64,000 nucleotides of DNA from Photobacterium sp. CCB-ST2H9 (lineage in GTDB: Bacteria > Pseudomonadota > Gammaproteobacteria > Enterobacterales > Vibrionaceae), in contig NZ_CP100425.1 in assembly GCF_023151555.2 (NCBI RefSeq), positions 2,418,001 to 2,482,000 on the forward strand. The letters are read 5' to 3'. The notes below the pieces were generated by a model. It did no database searches. It saw only the letters and a list, made by a program, of their open reading frames with translations, and was not told the origin of the DNA. Positions 50,187 to 62,290 of the stretch are shown here, in pieces; position 1 is the stretch's first letter, and every line of letters starts with the position of its first letter. The position numbers and the translations under genes were made by a program.

Positions 50187-50219
50187 AAATAAAAAGGCCC
50201 AGCCTTAAGCTGAGCCCTT
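50187..50219 (-). terminator. terminator after icd
   Basis: Minus-strand GCTCAGC / GCTGGGC stem extended by AAG/CTT, followed by a T run (complement of AAAATAAAAA), 24 bases past the icd stop. Confidence 0.8.
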
Positions 50220-50242
50220 CTGAAATCGAACTTTCAGTTTAA

Positions 50243-51493
50243 TTACATTTGCTCGATCATATCGTTCGCAAACTCTGAACACTTACGCAGTGTCGCACCG
50301 TCCATCAGACGCTCGAAATCGTAAGTCACAGTTTTGTTGCGAATAGCCGCTTCCATTGACTTGATGATCAGGTCAGCAGCTTCAGTCCAGCCCATATGAC
50401 GCAGCATCATCTCAGCAGACAGGATCAGAGAACCTGGGTTTACTTTGTCCTGACCTGCATACTTCGGTGCTGTACCGTGAGTCGCTTCGAACAGTGCAAC
50501 GCCATCACCGATGTTGGCACCCGGTGCAATACCGATACCACCCACCTGTGCAGCCAGTGCATCAGAGATGTAGTCGCCGTTCAGGTTCAGTGTTGCAATC
50601 ACATCGTACTCAGCCGGACGCAGCAGGATTTGCTGCAGGAAGGCATCTGCGATGCTGTCTTTGATGGTGATTTCTTTACCGGTGTTTGGATTCTTCAGCG
50701 TCATCCATGGGCCACCGTCCAGCAGCTCAGCACCAAACTCTTTCGCAACTTCGTAACCCCAGTCTTTGAAGGCACCTTCGGTGAACTTCATGATGTTACC
50801 TTTGTGCACCAGAGTCAGTGAATCACGATCGTTGTCGATAGTGTATTGCAGCGCAGCACGAACCAGACGCTTGGTACCTTCTTCAGAAACAGGCTTGATA
50901 CCGATACCACATTGTTGTGGGAAACGGATTTTGGTTGCGCCCATTTCTTCACGCAGGAACTTGATGACTTTGTCCGCTTCTTCAGTACCGGCTTTGTACT
51001 CAATACCCGCGTAGATATCTTCCGAGTTTTCACGGTAGATAACCATATCAGTCAGTTCAGGCTGTTTCAGCGGGCTTGGCACGCCGTCAAAGTAACGAAC
51101 CGGACGAGCACAGATATACAGATCCAGTTCCTGACGCAGAGCAACGTTCAGAGAGCGGATACCGCCGCCTACAGGCGTGGTCAGCGGGCCTTTAATCGCA
51201 ACTTTGTAGTCACGAATAAAATCGAGGGTTTCTTGAGGCAGCCAGGCGTCTTCACCGTAAACCTGAGTTGATTTCTCACCGGTGTAGATTTCCATCCAAG
51301 AAATTTTACGGTCGCCGCCGTAAGCTTTCTCAACCGCTGCATCAACAACTTTCAGCATTGCAGGGCTTACATCAACACCAATACCGTCGCCTTCGATGAA
51401 AGGGATGATTGGGTTGTTAGGAACGACCAGCTTACCATGAGCATCGAGGGTAATCTTCTGACCTTCAGCTGGTACAACTACTTTACTATCCAT
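50243..51493 (-). CDS. icd: NADP-dependent isocitrate dehydrogenase
   Basis: TCA-cycle enzyme that oxidises isocitrate to 2-oxoglutarate. The 416-residue protein matches E. coli Icd (416) from [20 protein letters not shown] to the C-terminal [11 protein letters not shown]. The substrate and regulatory loop [16 protein letters not shown] contains the serine (about residue 114, Ser113 in E. coli) phosphorylated by AceK. The NADP-binding block [17 protein letters not shown] lies near 340. It is divergent from rluE, the E. coli order. Confidence 0.98.
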   Translation of the reverse strand: MDSKVVVPAEGQKITLDAHGKLVVPNNPIIPFIEGDGIGVDVSPAMLKVVDAAVEKAYGGDRKISWMEIYTGEKSTQVYGEDAWLPQETLDFIRDYKVAIKGPLTTPVGGGIRSLNVALRQELDLYICARPVRYFDGVPSPLKQPELTDMVIYRENSEDIYAGIEYKAGTEEADKVIKFLREEMGATKIRFPQQCGIGIKPVSEEGTKRLVRAALQYTIDNDRDSLTLVHKGNIMKFTEGAFKDWGYEVAKEFGAELLDGGPWMTLKNPNTGKEITIKDSIADAFLQQILLRPAEYDVIATLNLNGDYISDALAAQVGGIGIAPGANIGDGVALFEATHGTAPKYAGQDKVNPGSLILSAEMMLRHMGWTEAADLIIKSMEAAIRNKTVTYDFERLMDGATLRKCSEFANDMIEQM

Positions 51494-51635
51494 TAAATTC
51501 TCCTAGCGTCCGTTTGTTATCTTTTTGTAAGATGCCGGGGCATCATACTTGAAAATTTGCCAACACGCCATGGGCGGATTTTTAGGATATAATCATCCGC
51601 TCACAAAACGCTTATCCCCCTGAAATCTTATCAGC

Positions 51636-52301
51636 ATGAAAACAATGAAACCTCGTCAGCTATCCAGCAAACCCTCTCAAAAAAGTTCGCCGAACCATGG
51701 ACATAGAAGCACAAACCGGCGTCCATCGCGCATGGCGAACAAGCCTCGCCGACCTCAGGGCCCTCGGAAGATTATCCTTTTCAATAAGCCATTTAACGTT
51801 CTGACCCAGTTCAGTGGCGAACCCGGTGATATCACACTCGCAGATTACATTTCTGTTAAAGACGTGTATCCGGCGGGACGACTGGATAAAGACAGTGAAG
51901 GACTGCTGGTCCTGACAAATGACGGCATTTTGCAGGCCCGCCTGACCCAACCCGGCTCCAAGAAACCCAAAACATACTGGGTCCAGGTTGAGGGAATACC
52001 AGCCGATGACACACTGGAGCAATTACGCCATGGTGTTGAACTGAAAGACGGGATGACTTTGCCGGCAACGGTCGAAGTGATGCCTGCGCCTGAAGTCTGG
52101 GAAAGGACACCACCAATCCGTGAACGAAAGAACATACCGACAACCTGGCTGAGTATCACGCTGATTGAAGGCAGAAACCGGCAGGTCCGCCGGATGACCG
52201 CCCATATTGGCCATCCGACACTCAGGCTGATCCGTTATCAGATGGCCGACTGGACAGTCGACGGCCTCGCTCCGGGAGAATGGCGGGAAGTCACGCTCTG
52301 A
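51636..52301 (+). CDS. rluE: 23S rRNA pseudouridine(2457) synthase RluE
   Basis: A pseudouridine synthase of the RsuA/RluB/E/F group that modifies U2457 of 23S rRNA. The 221-residue protein has a basic N-terminal extension (residues 1-45, rich in Lys/Arg/Ser), then [19 protein letters not shown], the catalytic [20 protein letters not shown] with the catalytic Asp, [11 protein letters not shown] and [20 protein letters not shown]. No S4 domain is present, consistent with RluE. ATG 51636 is the first in frame and gives the E. coli-like length. It is divergent from icd. Confidence 0.95.
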   Translation: MKTMKPRQLSSKPSQKSSPNHGHRSTNRRPSRMANKPRRPQGPRKIILFNKPFNVLTQFSGEPGDITLADYISVKDVYPAGRLDKDSEGLLVLTNDGILQARLTQPGSKKPKTYWVQVEGIPADDTLEQLRHGVELKDGMTLPATVEVMPAPEVWERTPPIRERKNIPTTWLSITLIEGRNRQVRRMTAHIGHPTLRLIRYQMADWTVDGLAPGEWREVTL

Positions 52302-52555
52302 CTTCCCCGGCAGGTATGCAACGCCGACTCGGTTAATTGAACGAAAGCACTACACTTTCATCACCACTTCAACTATCATTGCCGGCAAATAGCAAACGAT
52401 TGCGCAGCGGTAAAACATGCACGTTCTGCTGTATGTTCAGCAGCTCGTTTGCAGCAGAAGTATGAATAAAGTGTGAAGGCGCTCCCGATCTGTTTCAGCA
52501 GACCACTTTCTGTTAGAATCACGCTCTTATCACTTATTCAAGATTGAAGAGAAAA

Positions 52556-53665
52556 ATGTCAGATAACAGCCAGAAAAAAGTTATTGTCGGCATGTCCGGC
52601 GGCGTCGATTCCTCGGTTTCTGCTTACCTGCTCCTTCAACAGGGTTATCAGGTAGAAGGCCTGTTCATGAAAAACTGGGAAGAGGACGATAACGACGAGT
52701 ACTGCTCTGCCGCAGAAGATCTTGCGGACGCGCAGGCCGTATGCGACAAGCTGGGCATTCATCTTCATACGATCAACTTTGCGGCTGAGTACTGGGATAA
52801 CGTTTTCGAGTATTTCCTGGCCGAATACAAAGCAGGACGTACTCCGAACCCGGACATCCTGTGTAATAAAGAAATCAAGTTCAAGGCGTTTCTGGAGTTT
52901 GCCGACGAAGTGCTGGATGCTGATTATATCGCCATGGGTCATTATACCCGGCGCAGCTTCCCGACTCAGCCGGGTGAAAAACCACAGATGCTGCGTGGTC
53001 TGGATAACAACAAAGACCAGAGCTACTTCCTGTATACTCTGAGCCATGACCAGATTGCCCGCAGCCTGTTCCCGGTCGGCGAACTGGAAAAACCTGAAGT
53101 GCGCCGTATCGCAGAAGAGCAAGATCTGATCACCGCCAAGAAAAAAGATTCAACCGGTATCTGCTTTATCGGTGAGCGCAAGTTCACCGAGTTTCTGAGT
53201 AAGTATCTGCCTGCACAACCGGGCGATATCGTCACCGCAGATGAAGGCAAAGTCATTGGTCAGCACCAGGGCCTGATGTACCACACACTGGGTCAGCGCA
53301 AAGGTCTGCTGATCGGTGGTATGAAAGACAGCTCGGATGACCCTTGGTATGTCGTTGATAAAGATATTGAAAAAAATCAGCTGATTGTCGGCCAGGGCAA
53401 AGACCACCCTCGCCTGCAGTCGAACGGACTGATCGCCGCTCAGCTTCATTGGGTCGACCGCGAACCTGTCCGTGAACCACTGCAGTGTACCGTGAAAACC
53501 CGCTACCGCCAGCAGGATATCCCGTGCACCATCATTCCGGTTGACGATAACAGTATTAAGGTCATTTTTGATGAGCCGCAAATCGCGGTCACACCAGGCC
53601 AGTCTGCCGTCTTCTATCAGGGTGAAGTGTGCCTGGGCGGCGGTATCATTGAAGAAAGGATCTGA
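52556..53665 (+). CDS. mnmA: tRNA-specific 2-thiouridylase MnmA
   Basis: Thiolates U34 of tRNAs for Lys, Glu and Gln. The 369-residue protein starts at ATG 52556 ([20 protein letters not shown]) with GAAGAG about 5 bases upstream; a TTG at 52544 is less likely. The PP-loop [10 protein letters not shown] lies near 12-21; catalytic cysteines are in [10 protein letters not shown] (near 102) and [11 protein letters not shown] (near 200). The C-terminal barrel has GVL-type blocks. In E. coli nudJ lies between rluE and mnmA; here the 254-base gap has no gene. hflD follows 8 bases later. Confidence 0.97.
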   Translation: MSDNSQKKVIVGMSGGVDSSVSAYLLLQQGYQVEGLFMKNWEEDDNDEYCSAAEDLADAQAVCDKLGIHLHTINFAAEYWDNVFEYFLAEYKAGRTPNPDILCNKEIKFKAFLEFADEVLDADYIAMGHYTRRSFPTQPGEKPQMLRGLDNNKDQSYFLYTLSHDQIARSLFPVGELEKPEVRRIAEEQDLITAKKKDSTGICFIGERKFTEFLSKYLPAQPGDIVTADEGKVIGQHQGLMYHTLGQRKGLLIGGMKDSSDDPWYVVDKDIEKNQLIVGQGKDHPRLQSNGLIAAQLHWVDREPVREPLQCTVKTRYRQQDIPCTIIPVDDNSIKVIFDEPQIAVTPGQSAVFYQGEVCLGGGIIEERI

Positions 53666-53673
53666 GGACGGAC

Positions 53674-54291
53674 ATGGCATATTCAATTTATGACAGGACG
53701 GTCGCTTTCGCTGGAATCTGCCAGGCTGTCAAACTGGTTCAGACCATTGCCCGGACCGGTACCTGTGACAATGATGCACTCGCGACCTGCCTTCGCAGCC
53801 TGACGGCGACCGACCCGAAAAATGTCATTGAAATTTACGGGGATGAATCCGATCTGCAACTCGGGCTCAGCACCATGATCCACGAAATCGATAACACACC
53901 GGCCGGCAGCGAAATTACCCGCTATCTGGTCAGTGTCATGGCACTGGAGCGGAAACTGGCCAGCCGCCGGGACAGCATGGCTCAGCTGGGCGATCGCATT
54001 GATATGGTCAAACGCCAGCTGACACATTTTGACCTGCTGGATGACCAGATGATCAGTAATTTAGCCAGTGTTTATCTCGACATTATCAGTCCGCTCGGTC
54101 CAAGAATTCAGGTCACAGGCACTCCGGCCCAGCTTCAGCAACAACACGTTCAGCACAAAGTCCGGGCGCTGCTGCTGGCAGCGGTCCGCAGTGCCGTGCT
54201 CTGGCGTCAGGTTGGTGGCAAACGCCGTCACCTGCTGTTTGGCCGTAAACAAATGCTGGAACAGGCCCGGATTATTCAAGCCAGAAGCTAA
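53674..54291 (+). CDS. hflD: high frequency lysogenization protein HflD homologue
   Basis: A 205-residue, mostly helical protein of the HflD family, a peripheral membrane protein known in E. coli for binding phage lambda CII and limiting lysogeny; its native role is unclear. Visible blocks are [20 protein letters not shown] near the N-terminus, [40 protein letters not shown] and [20 protein letters not shown]. It lies 8 bases after mnmA and 73 before purB, the E. coli order. A GAGCATC/GATGCTC stem (54304-54324) separates it from purB. Confidence 0.95.
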   Translation: MAYSIYDRTVAFAGICQAVKLVQTIARTGTCDNDALATCLRSLTATDPKNVIEIYGDESDLQLGLSTMIHEIDNTPAGSEITRYLVSVMALERKLASRRDSMAQLGDRIDMVKRQLTHFDLLDDQMISNLASVYLDIISPLGPRIQVTGTPAQLQQQHVQHKVRALLLAAVRSAVLWRQVGGKRRHLLFGRKQMLEQARIIQARS

Positions 54292-54340
54292 ACCTATTTC
54301 ATTGAGCATCTGAGACGGATGCTCTGTAAATCAGCTATAA

Positions 54341-55732
<1,392 letters not shown>

Positions 55733-55757
55733 TCAAACCGTTTTGATACAGACACTC

Positions 55758-55784
55758 AAGGCCAGCGCACCGCTGGCCTTTTTT
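55758..55784 (+). terminator. Rho-independent terminator after purB
   Basis: AAGGCCAGCG / CGCTGGCCTT stem with a short loop and TTTTTT, 25 bases after the purB stop. Confidence 0.92.
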
Positions 55785-55849
55785 GCTTTCAGACGAAAGA
55801 CTCTCATTTGCTGCTATAATCCCGCAAAATTTTTTAGACATTGAAGACT

Positions 55850-56983
55850 ATGTATCAATTTAGCTTTTCATTCAGTGAGTTCTTGTCAACTTACTGGCAA
55901 AAACAGCCAACTGTCATCAAGGGTGGTTTGACCGATTTCGTTGACCCTATCAGCCCGGATGAGCTGGCAGGACTGGCCATGGAAGCTGAGGTCGACTCAC
56001 GCTATGTCGCTCGTCAGGGTGAACAGTGGCAAGTTGAACAAGGCCCGCTGACATTCGAAAATCTTCCGGAAGATCACTGGTCTTTCATGGTGCAGGCCGC
56101 CAATCACTGGCATACCGGGGCTGCCCGTCTGGTGAAACCATTCCGTCAGATGCCGGGCTGGCTGTTTGATGATCTGATGATCAGCTATTCCACTCCCGGC
56201 GGCGGTGTCGGACCGCACTTTGATCAGTACGATGTCTTCATCATTCAGGGCAGCGGCAAGCGGCGCTGGCGCGTCGGTCCGAAAAAAGACAATTATGAAG
56301 AGTGCTTCCGTCATCCGAGTCTTCGCCAGATTACTGGCTTTGATCCCATCATTGATGAAGTTCTGGAAGCCGGTGACATCCTGTATATCCCGGCAGGTTT
56401 CCCGCATGATGGCTATGCGCTGGAAAATGCGATGAGTTATTCCATGGGGTTCCGCTCACCGAAAAAACAGGAACTTCTGAGCAGCTTTGCAGACTTTGTG
56501 ATTGAAAATGAGGTGGGCGATGAGCACTACCACAACCCGGATCTGCCTGCTCGCGAAAACTATGGTGAAGTCCCAGTTGCCGAAGCGGAAGATCTGATCA
56601 GTATGATGCGAAGCTTGATGGATGATCCTGAAGCCATGCAACAATGGCTGGGCGAATACCTGAGCCTGAGCCGCCATGAGATGGATATCATCTCTGCAGA
56701 CCCTTTGTGGACACCAAGCGAATTGGCGGATCTGCTGCTGCAGGGAGAGACTCTGTTCAAGATTGGCGGATTACGTGCTTTCTACCATCAGGGCAAGCCC
56801 GGCACAGTGTACGTTGACGGCGAGTGCTATCACCTGCCATCGGGCTGTGAAACAGCCGCGGACTGGCTCTGCAATCAGGATAGTTTTTCCGTCGCCGACA
56901 TGGGTCCGCTGATTGAACATCAGACGCTGCTTCCCCTGCTGACTAAGTTCGTCAATATGGGCTACTGGCATCCGGCCGAATAA
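55850..56983 (+). CDS. roxA: ribosomal protein uL16 3-hydroxylase RoxA (JmjC-type cupin)
   Basis: A 2-oxoglutarate/Fe(II) oxygenase that hydroxylates an arginine of ribosomal protein L16 (YcfD in E. coli). The 377-residue protein has the iron ligands HxD in VGPHFDQYDVFIIQG (near 122-136) and a distal His in YIPAGFPHDGYALENAMSYS, plus IDDLMISYS-type dimerisation blocks and a C-terminal winged-helix-like region. I chose ATG 55850 (MYQFSFSFSEFL); a TTG at 55841 would add three residues. It is separated from purB by a terminator, so it has its own promoter. Confidence 0.94.
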   Translation: MYQFSFSFSEFLSTYWQKQPTVIKGGLTDFVDPISPDELAGLAMEAEVDSRYVARQGEQWQVEQGPLTFENLPEDHWSFMVQAANHWHTGAARLVKPFRQMPGWLFDDLMISYSTPGGGVGPHFDQYDVFIIQGSGKRRWRVGPKKDNYEECFRHPSLRQITGFDPIIDEVLEAGDILYIPAGFPHDGYALENAMSYSMGFRSPKKQELLSSFADFVIENEVGDEHYHNPDLPARENYGEVPVAEAEDLISMMRSLMDDPEAMQQWLGEYLSLSRHEMDIISADPLWTPSELADLLLQGETLFKIGGLRAFYHQGKPGTVYVDGECYHLPSGCETAADWLCNQDSFSVADMGPLIEHQTLLPLLTKFVNMGYWHPAE

Positions 56984-56997
56984 GCCCGCTAAAAATT

Positions 56998-57022
56998 AAA
57001 AAAGCCCGCAATGCGGGCTTTT
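56998..57022. terminator. bidirectional terminator between roxA and the chemoreceptor gene
   Basis: AAAGCCCGC-AAT-GCGGGCTTT: 9-bp stem with T runs on both strands, between convergent genes. Confidence 0.9.
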
Positions 57023-57042
57023 CAGTTCATCAGCACAGAATG

Positions 57043-59157
57043 TTACACTCTGAACTGCCCGGCCAGCTCTTGCTGTTTATGGGACAAGGTTGTCAGGCGC
57101 TGACCAATGGTTGCCGAATGCTCGGCCTGGCCGAGAATCGTCTCGCTGAGTTCACGGATGTTCGACACATTCCTGTTCACTTCACCCGCGACCGCCCGCT
57201 GCTCGTCGGCAGCATGCATGATTTGCTCATTCATCGACTGAATTGCACGGACCGATTCCGTGATCCGCTCCAGACTGCTGACCGCTTCTCTGACCTGCTG
57301 CGCCGTGTCACCCGCCAGCTGATTGCCCTCTTCAATGGCTTTCACCACTTCACGGGTTCCTTGCTGCAATACTTCGATCACGTTGCGGATCTGCCCGACA
57401 GAATCCTGTGTCCGGCTGGCAAGCTGGCGCACTTCATCGGCCACCACAGCAAAACCACGGCCTTGCTCACCGGCACGAGCAGCTTCAATGGCAGCATTCA
57501 GTGCCAGCAAGTTTGTCTGCTCCGAAATCCCGGCGATCACCTGAAGGATTTCATCAATATCTTCGCTGCTACTTTCAAGCTCACGCGCAACTGGCACAGC
57601 CGTTTCCATCCGTGCAACAAGGTGATTCATTGAATCGGCAGAGGCATAAATCACCCCCTGCCCTTCAACCGCTGCCGCATCGGCATCACGCGCAGCAACA
57701 ACCGCAGTTTCTGTATGACTGACCACCTGTTGTGCAGTCTGCGCCATTTCTTCTGAAGCTGTCGCAACCATATCCACTTCTTTAAACTGGGCCTGACTGC
57801 CGTCCCGGGTATGGCTCGCTACCTGTGCCGCTTCATTGGCAGTTGTGCCAACCTGATCAACTGCGATAATCACCTGCGAAATCGTGTGCTGAAGTTTATC
57901 CAGAAAACGGTTGAACCAGGTTGCCAACTCACCCAGTTCATCCTGCTGATCAACCTGCAAACGCTGAGTTAAATCCCCTTCACCCGACGCAATGTCTTTC
58001 AGACGATCTGCAACCTGACGAATCGGAGCAACCAGTTTCGCGGCCGCAAACCACAGCATCAGTAAACCTGCCGCGGCAATCACGAAACTCACCAGCAACT
58101 GAACCACAGAAGATTCATCTCGTTGCTTCTGAATAGTCTGATCCAGAGCTGTGGCTTCTGCCAGAACATTTTCCGCCGGCAATTGAATCACAACGCCCCA
58201 GGTCGTCTGACCAAGTTCCACCGGATTGTAAGCCGTCAGAGACGTTTGGTCCTGACTCCAGCCGACACGCTGCTGACCAGCCTTTAACCACGCCGGAATC
58301 GCATCCGGCAAGCCATCACTGCTCTGAAGCAGACTGCCCACGCGGCTCTCAGCCTGATCCCAGGCAACCACTGTTCCGTTCTGGCTGATCAGGGAAACCT
58401 GCCCACTGCCATGAAACAGATTCCCGTCGACAACATTAATGACTTGCTGGAGCGAATCCAGCTTGATATCAATCCCCATTACACCAAGGGCTTTACCGTT
58501 GACGATCAGCGGAATCGTGATAGAGCTCAGCAATACCTGCTCGCCGTTATCCGTTGAAAACTTCGGATCCTGTATGCAGGATTGAGCCCCTTTCAGACTG
58601 CAGGTGTACCAGTGATTCGTGCCGTTATTCGTAATTTCTTCTTCACTGATAATTCGCTGTTCCGCCTCACCACTCTCACCGCGGTACCAATACGGCGCAA
58701 AACGACCGGTTGAATTTGCCCCGACATAGGCAGCGTCGACATAATTGCCGTCTTCGCCGTCCAGCGCATCCGGTTCAAAAACAACAAAGGCCCCGTGGAT
58801 GTTCGAAAAGCCATTCACGGAACGTCTTAATAATTCGGTCACAGAGCCTCGTAACTCTGAGCTGTTAGTGTAATTTTCTTCTGCGTTATATTTCAGAAAC
58901 AGAACACTCTGAGCCAGCATCTCCGCCCGGTAAGACGCTTCGTCAAAAAACTGCTGAATAGAAATAGCCTGTCGTTCCGCCTGAGCTTTCACCAGTGCCT
59001 GCGACTGGCTTCTGAGTGAACTGAAAGACTGCTGGCTGACTAACTGCTGGCTTTGTCCCGAAAAATAAAAAGATAAACTTGTAAGTACTGCTGCTGTTGC
59101 CAGTAAGGCAAACCCTGCCATGAGGGTAATTTTCCACTGAACAGAGAGCGACCGCAT
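57043..59157 (-). CDS. methyl-accepting chemotaxis protein with dCACHE-type sensor domain
   Basis: A 704-residue transmembrane chemoreceptor. It starts at ATG 59157 ([16 protein letters not shown]) with AAGGA about 8 bases upstream; a TTG at 59187 is an alternative. Membrane helix 1 is near 14-35; a periplasmic sensor of about 300 residues follows ([40 protein letters not shown]), of dCACHE type. Helix 2 ([20 protein letters not shown]) is followed by HAMP ([20 protein letters not shown]) and a signalling domain with the conserved hairpin tip [20 protein letters not shown]. No C-terminal NWETF-type pentapeptide is present. The ligand is unknown; small organic acids or amino acids are typical for dCACHE domains. 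Confidence 0.94.
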   Translation of the reverse strand: MRSLSVQWKITLMAGFALLATAAVLTSLSFYFSGQSQQLVSQQSFSSLRSQSQALVKAQAERQAISIQQFFDEASYRAEMLAQSVLFLKYNAEENYTNSSELRGSVTELLRRSVNGFSNIHGAFVVFEPDALDGEDGNYVDAAYVGANSTGRFAPYWYRGESGEAEQRIISEEEITNNGTNHWYTCSLKGAQSCIQDPKFSTDNGEQVLLSSITIPLIVNGKALGVMGIDIKLDSLQQVINVVDGNLFHGSGQVSLISQNGTVVAWDQAESRVGSLLQSSDGLPDAIPAWLKAGQQRVGWSQDQTSLTAYNPVELGQTTWGVVIQLPAENVLAEATALDQTIQKQRDESSVVQLLVSFVIAAAGLLMLWFAAAKLVAPIRQVADRLKDIASGEGDLTQRLQVDQQDELGELATWFNRFLDKLQHTISQVIIAVDQVGTTANEAAQVASHTRDGSQAQFKEVDMVATASEEMAQTAQQVVSHTETAVVAARDADAAAVEGQGVIYASADSMNHLVARMETAVPVARELESSSEDIDEILQVIAGISEQTNLLALNAAIEAARAGEQGRGFAVVADEVRQLASRTQDSVGQIRNVIEVLQQGTREVVKAIEEGNQLAGDTAQQVREAVSSLERITESVRAIQSMNEQIMHAADEQRAVAGEVNRNVSNIRELSETILGQAEHSATIGQRLTTLSHKQQELAGQFRV

Positions 59158-59277
59158 AAAACCATCCTTGTAAGTAATATCAGTCAAAAATGTATCTACT
59201 GGTGATAACTACATCAATAAATTGTTAACAGAACACTTGAAAGTTTGAGGTTTATTCAGTGTTTCGCATGGTGCGAA

Positions 59278-59325
59278 CAAAAAAAGCGCGGGTTTTACGC
59301 CGCGCTTAAAGCCTGTCACAGGCTT
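59278..59325 (-). terminator. terminator with tandem hairpins after oppF
   Basis: On the minus strand two stems follow the oppF stop: AAGCCTG/CAGGCTT (59309-59325), then AAGCGCGG/CCGCGCTT (59284-59307) ending in a TTTTTTT run. The second is a strong Rho-independent terminator closing the opp operon. Confidence 0.9.
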
Positions 59326-59328
59326 AAA

Positions 59329-60318
59329 TCAGTGCACATTCAGACAAGACACCGCATGTACGTCATTCCCTTCTAATTGAGGTTTTTTCTGAGCACATGT
59401 ATCGGTTGCCTGAGGGCAACGGGTTCTGAACACACAGCCTGACGGCGGATTCATCGGTGAAGGCAAATCACCTTCCAGTAGCTGGATCGTCTTACTCCGC
59501 TCCAGTTCAGGATCTGGAATTGGTACCGCTGACATCAGTGCTTTGGTATACGGGTGCTTCGGTTCAGCAAACAAGGCTTCTCCTTCACCAATTTCCACTG
59601 CATTCCCCAGATACATCACCATCACACGGTCTGAAATGTGCTTCACAACAGACAGGTCGTGTGCAATGAAAATCAGGCTAAGGCCCATCTCTTTCTGCAG
59701 TGATTTCAGCAGGTTCACGACCTGTGCCTGGATGGACACATCCAGGGCCGAAACCGGTTCATCACAAATGATCAGTTTCGGTTTCAGGATCAGTGCACGG
59801 GCAATCCCGATGCGCTGACACTGGCCGCCAGAAAATTCATGTGGATAGCGGTTGATCACATTCGGCAGCAAACCAACCTTTTTCATCATTTCTTTGACAC
59901 GGGCTTTGACTTCATCAACCGTCAGCTCCGGGTAAAAGGTTTTCAGCGGCTCAGCAATGATGTCACCCACCGTCATCCGTGGATTCAATGATGCCAGCGG
60001 ATCCTGGAAAATCATCTGAATCTCTTTACGCTTTTCACGCAACGCATTATGTTCCAGCTTCGTCAGATCCTGACCAAGCCAAACCACGTTGCCTTCTGTC
60101 GCTTCAACCAGGCCAATCACAGCACGGGCAAAAGTAGACTTACCACAGCCAGACTCACCGACGACACCCAGTGTCTCACCTTCATACAGGCGAATCCCGA
60201 CACCGTCGACAGCTTTCAGTTTCATCGGCTTTGTCCAGGGCCATGCAGACTTCGGCGTAATGTTAAAGTGAACCTTCAGATCTTGAATATCGAGTAAAAC
60301 TTTCTTCTCTGCTTGCAT
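59329..60318 (-). CDS. oppF: oligopeptide ABC transporter ATP-binding protein OppF
   Basis: ATPase subunit of the oligopeptide permease. The 329-residue protein starts at ATG 60318 ([18 protein letters not shown]), overlapping the oppD stop by one base (TAATG). It has Walker A GVVGESGCGKSTFARAVIGL near 58-77, signature EFSGGQCQRIGIARALI, Walker B LIICDEPVSALD and the C-terminal oligo_HPY extension with CVFRTRCPQATDTC, whose cysteines in this family bind a [4Fe-4S] cluster. It is the last gene of oppABCDF and is followed by a double-hairpin terminator. Confidence 0.97.
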   Translation of the reverse strand: MQAEKKVLLDIQDLKVHFNITPKSAWPWTKPMKLKAVDGVGIRLYEGETLGVVGESGCGKSTFARAVIGLVEATEGNVVWLGQDLTKLEHNALREKRKEIQMIFQDPLASLNPRMTVGDIIAEPLKTFYPELTVDEVKARVKEMMKKVGLLPNVINRYPHEFSGGQCQRIGIARALILKPKLIICDEPVSALDVSIQAQVVNLLKSLQKEMGLSLIFIAHDLSVVKHISDRVMVMYLGNAVEIGEGEALFAEPKHPYTKALMSAVPIPDPELERSKTIQLLEGDLPSPMNPPSGCVFRTRCPQATDTCAQKKPQLEGNDVHAVSCLNVH

Positions 60319-61283
60319 TACCAAGTCCCCACATCAGAAAAACATGCACGTAAACGACCTTCAGCAAACGGCTGCAAAGAAGGTGCTTCCTGTGAACACA
60401 GGCTGGTTGCCCGATGGCAACGCTCCTGATATGGGCAGCCGACCGGCAGACGCAGCAAGTTTGGCGGGTTACCCGGAATCGTTGGTAATTCTTCACCTTC
60501 GGTATCCAGACGAGGGATCGCTTTCAGCAACCCTTCTGTATACGGGTGAGCTGGCTGGTAGAAAATCTCATTGATTTTGCCGTACTCCATCGTACGGCCA
60601 GCATACATGACCAGAACTTTGTCACAGCTGCCGGCAACGACACCCAGATCGTGGGTAATCATGATAATTGCAGTGTTAAAGTCTGATTTCAGTTCGTTCA
60701 GCAGATCCATAATCTGTGCCTGAACCGTCACGTCCAGAGCTGTGGTCGGCTCATCCGCAATCAGCAACTTCGGACGGCACAGCAGCGCCATTGCAATCAT
60801 CACACGCTGACGCATACCGCCTGAAAACTCATGCGGGTACATAGTAATACGCTTGCGGGCTTCCGGAATTTTCACCGCATCCAGCATACGCACACTTTCT
60901 TCAAAAGCTTCCGCTTTCCCCATCCCTTTATGAAGCATCAGGACTTCCATCAGCTGATCGCTGACTTTCATATACGGGTTCAGTGAGGTCATCGGATCCT
61001 GGAAGATCATCGCAATTTGTTCGGCACGAATTCTGTTCAGCTCACGCTCAGACAAATTCAGAATTTCGCGGCCTTCAAACTTGGCACTGCCGCTGATCTT
61101 ACCGTTTTTGGCCAACAGGCCCATAATGGCAAATACTGTCTGGCTTTTACCAGAACCAGATTCACCCACGATACCCAAAGTTTCACCCTGTTTCAGAGAG
61201 AAATTCAGATCGTTTACTGCGGTGACAATCCCATCTTGCGTGGTAAATTCGACGCGCAGATCTTTGACTTCTAATAGGCTCAT
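60318..61283 (-). CDS. oppD: oligopeptide ABC transporter ATP-binding protein OppD
   Basis: The other ATPase subunit of the permease. The 321-residue protein starts at ATG 61283 ([18 protein letters not shown]) with AAGGAAG about 8 bases upstream; an open extension to 61346 has no family similarity. Walker [20 protein letters not shown] is near 37, signature [17 protein letters not shown], Walker [13 protein letters not shown], and the C-terminal oligo_HPY region [14 protein letters not shown]. Its stop overlaps the oppF start, so the ATPases are translationally coupled. Confidence 0.97.
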   Translation of the reverse strand: MSLLEVKDLRVEFTTQDGIVTAVNDLNFSLKQGETLGIVGESGSGKSQTVFAIMGLLAKNGKISGSAKFEGREILNLSERELNRIRAEQIAMIFQDPMTSLNPYMKVSDQLMEVLMLHKGMGKAEAFEESVRMLDAVKIPEARKRITMYPHEFSGGMRQRVMIAMALLCRPKLLIADEPTTALDVTVQAQIMDLLNELKSDFNTAIIMITHDLGVVAGSCDKVLVMYAGRTMEYGKINEIFYQPAHPYTEGLLKAIPRLDTEGEELPTIPGNPPNLLRLPVGCPYQERCHRATSLCSQEAPSLQPFAEGRLRACFSDVGTW

Positions 61284-61363
61284 ATCTTGCTTCCTTTTCC
61301 TGCCGCCATCCAGTCCTGTATTTGCAGGGAGACTGAACAGCGGCAATCAATATTGCTTCGTTT

Positions 61364-62278
61364 TTATCTGTCTTTTGGATCCAGTGCGTCACGCAGACCG
61401 TCACCAACATAGTTAAAGCAGAACAGGGTCAGGACCATAAACGCGGCTGGGAACATCAATTGCCAGATGGCAATTTCCATTGTCTGCGCACCTTCTTGCA
61501 GCAGTGCACCCCAGCTGGTCATTGGCTCCTGAACACCCAAACCAAGGAAGCTCAGGAAAGATTCTGTCAATATCATTTGTGGAACAAGTAATGTTGAGTA
61601 CACCGCAACAATACCCAAAACGTTCGGAACGATATGACGGGTAATAATGTTCCAGCGGCTGACACCACAGACATGAGCCGCTTCGATAAACTCTTTGCTT
61701 CGCAGAGAAAGCGTCTGACCGCGGACGATACGCGCCATATCCAGCCAGGAAATCGCACCAATCGCCACGAAAATCAGCATGATATTCCGGCCAAAGAAGG
61801 TCACCAGTACAATCACGAAGAACATAAACGGAATCGAATACAGAATTTCCAGAATACGCATCATGATACGGTCTGTACGGCCACCAATAAAGCCAGAGGT
61901 CGCGCCATACAACGTTCCGATAACCACGGCAACCAGCGCACCCAGTACACCAACCAGCAACGAGATACGGCCACCAATCAACGTTCGGGTATAAAGGTCA
62001 CGTCCCAGACTATCAGTACCGAATAAATGGCCTTCTTCACCAAAACTTGGGGCTGCATGCAGCGCGTACCAGTCTGTATCATCAAATGCATACTGGCTGA
62101 ACATTGGACCCAGAATCACCGCCAGTGTGATCAGGGACAGGATAAACAGGCTGACCATTGCCGCTTTATTTCGTGTAAAACGGGTACGGGCGTCCTGCCA
62201 CAAACTACGGCCTTCAATTTCCAGCTGTTCTGAAAACTTCTCAACCGCTTGCACGTTTTCTTTTTTAGTTAACATCAT
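61364..62278 (-). CDS. oppC: oligopeptide ABC transporter permease OppC
   Basis: Inner-membrane permease subunit. The 304-residue protein has an N-terminal OppC_N segment (SLWQDARTRFTRNKAAMVSL), six membrane helices and the EAA loop EAAHVCGVSRWNIITRHIVP near 202-221 that contacts the ATPases. ATG 62278 is followed by a second ATG; AAGGAAAC lies about 10 bases upstream. Gaps are 12 bases to oppB and about 80 to oppD on the same strand. Confidence 0.97.
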   Translation of the reverse strand: MMLTKKENVQAVEKFSEQLEIEGRSLWQDARTRFTRNKAAMVSLFILSLITLAVILGPMFSQYAFDDTDWYALHAAPSFGEEGHLFGTDSLGRDLYTRTLIGGRISLLVGVLGALVAVVIGTLYGATSGFIGGRTDRIMMRILEILYSIPFMFFVIVLVTFFGRNIMLIFVAIGAISWLDMARIVRGQTLSLRSKEFIEAAHVCGVSRWNIITRHIVPNVLGIVAVYSTLLVPQMILTESFLSFLGLGVQEPMTSWGALLQEGAQTMEIAIWQLMFPAAFMVLTLFCFNYVGDGLRDALDPKDR

Positions 62279-62290
62279 CGGTCAGTTTCC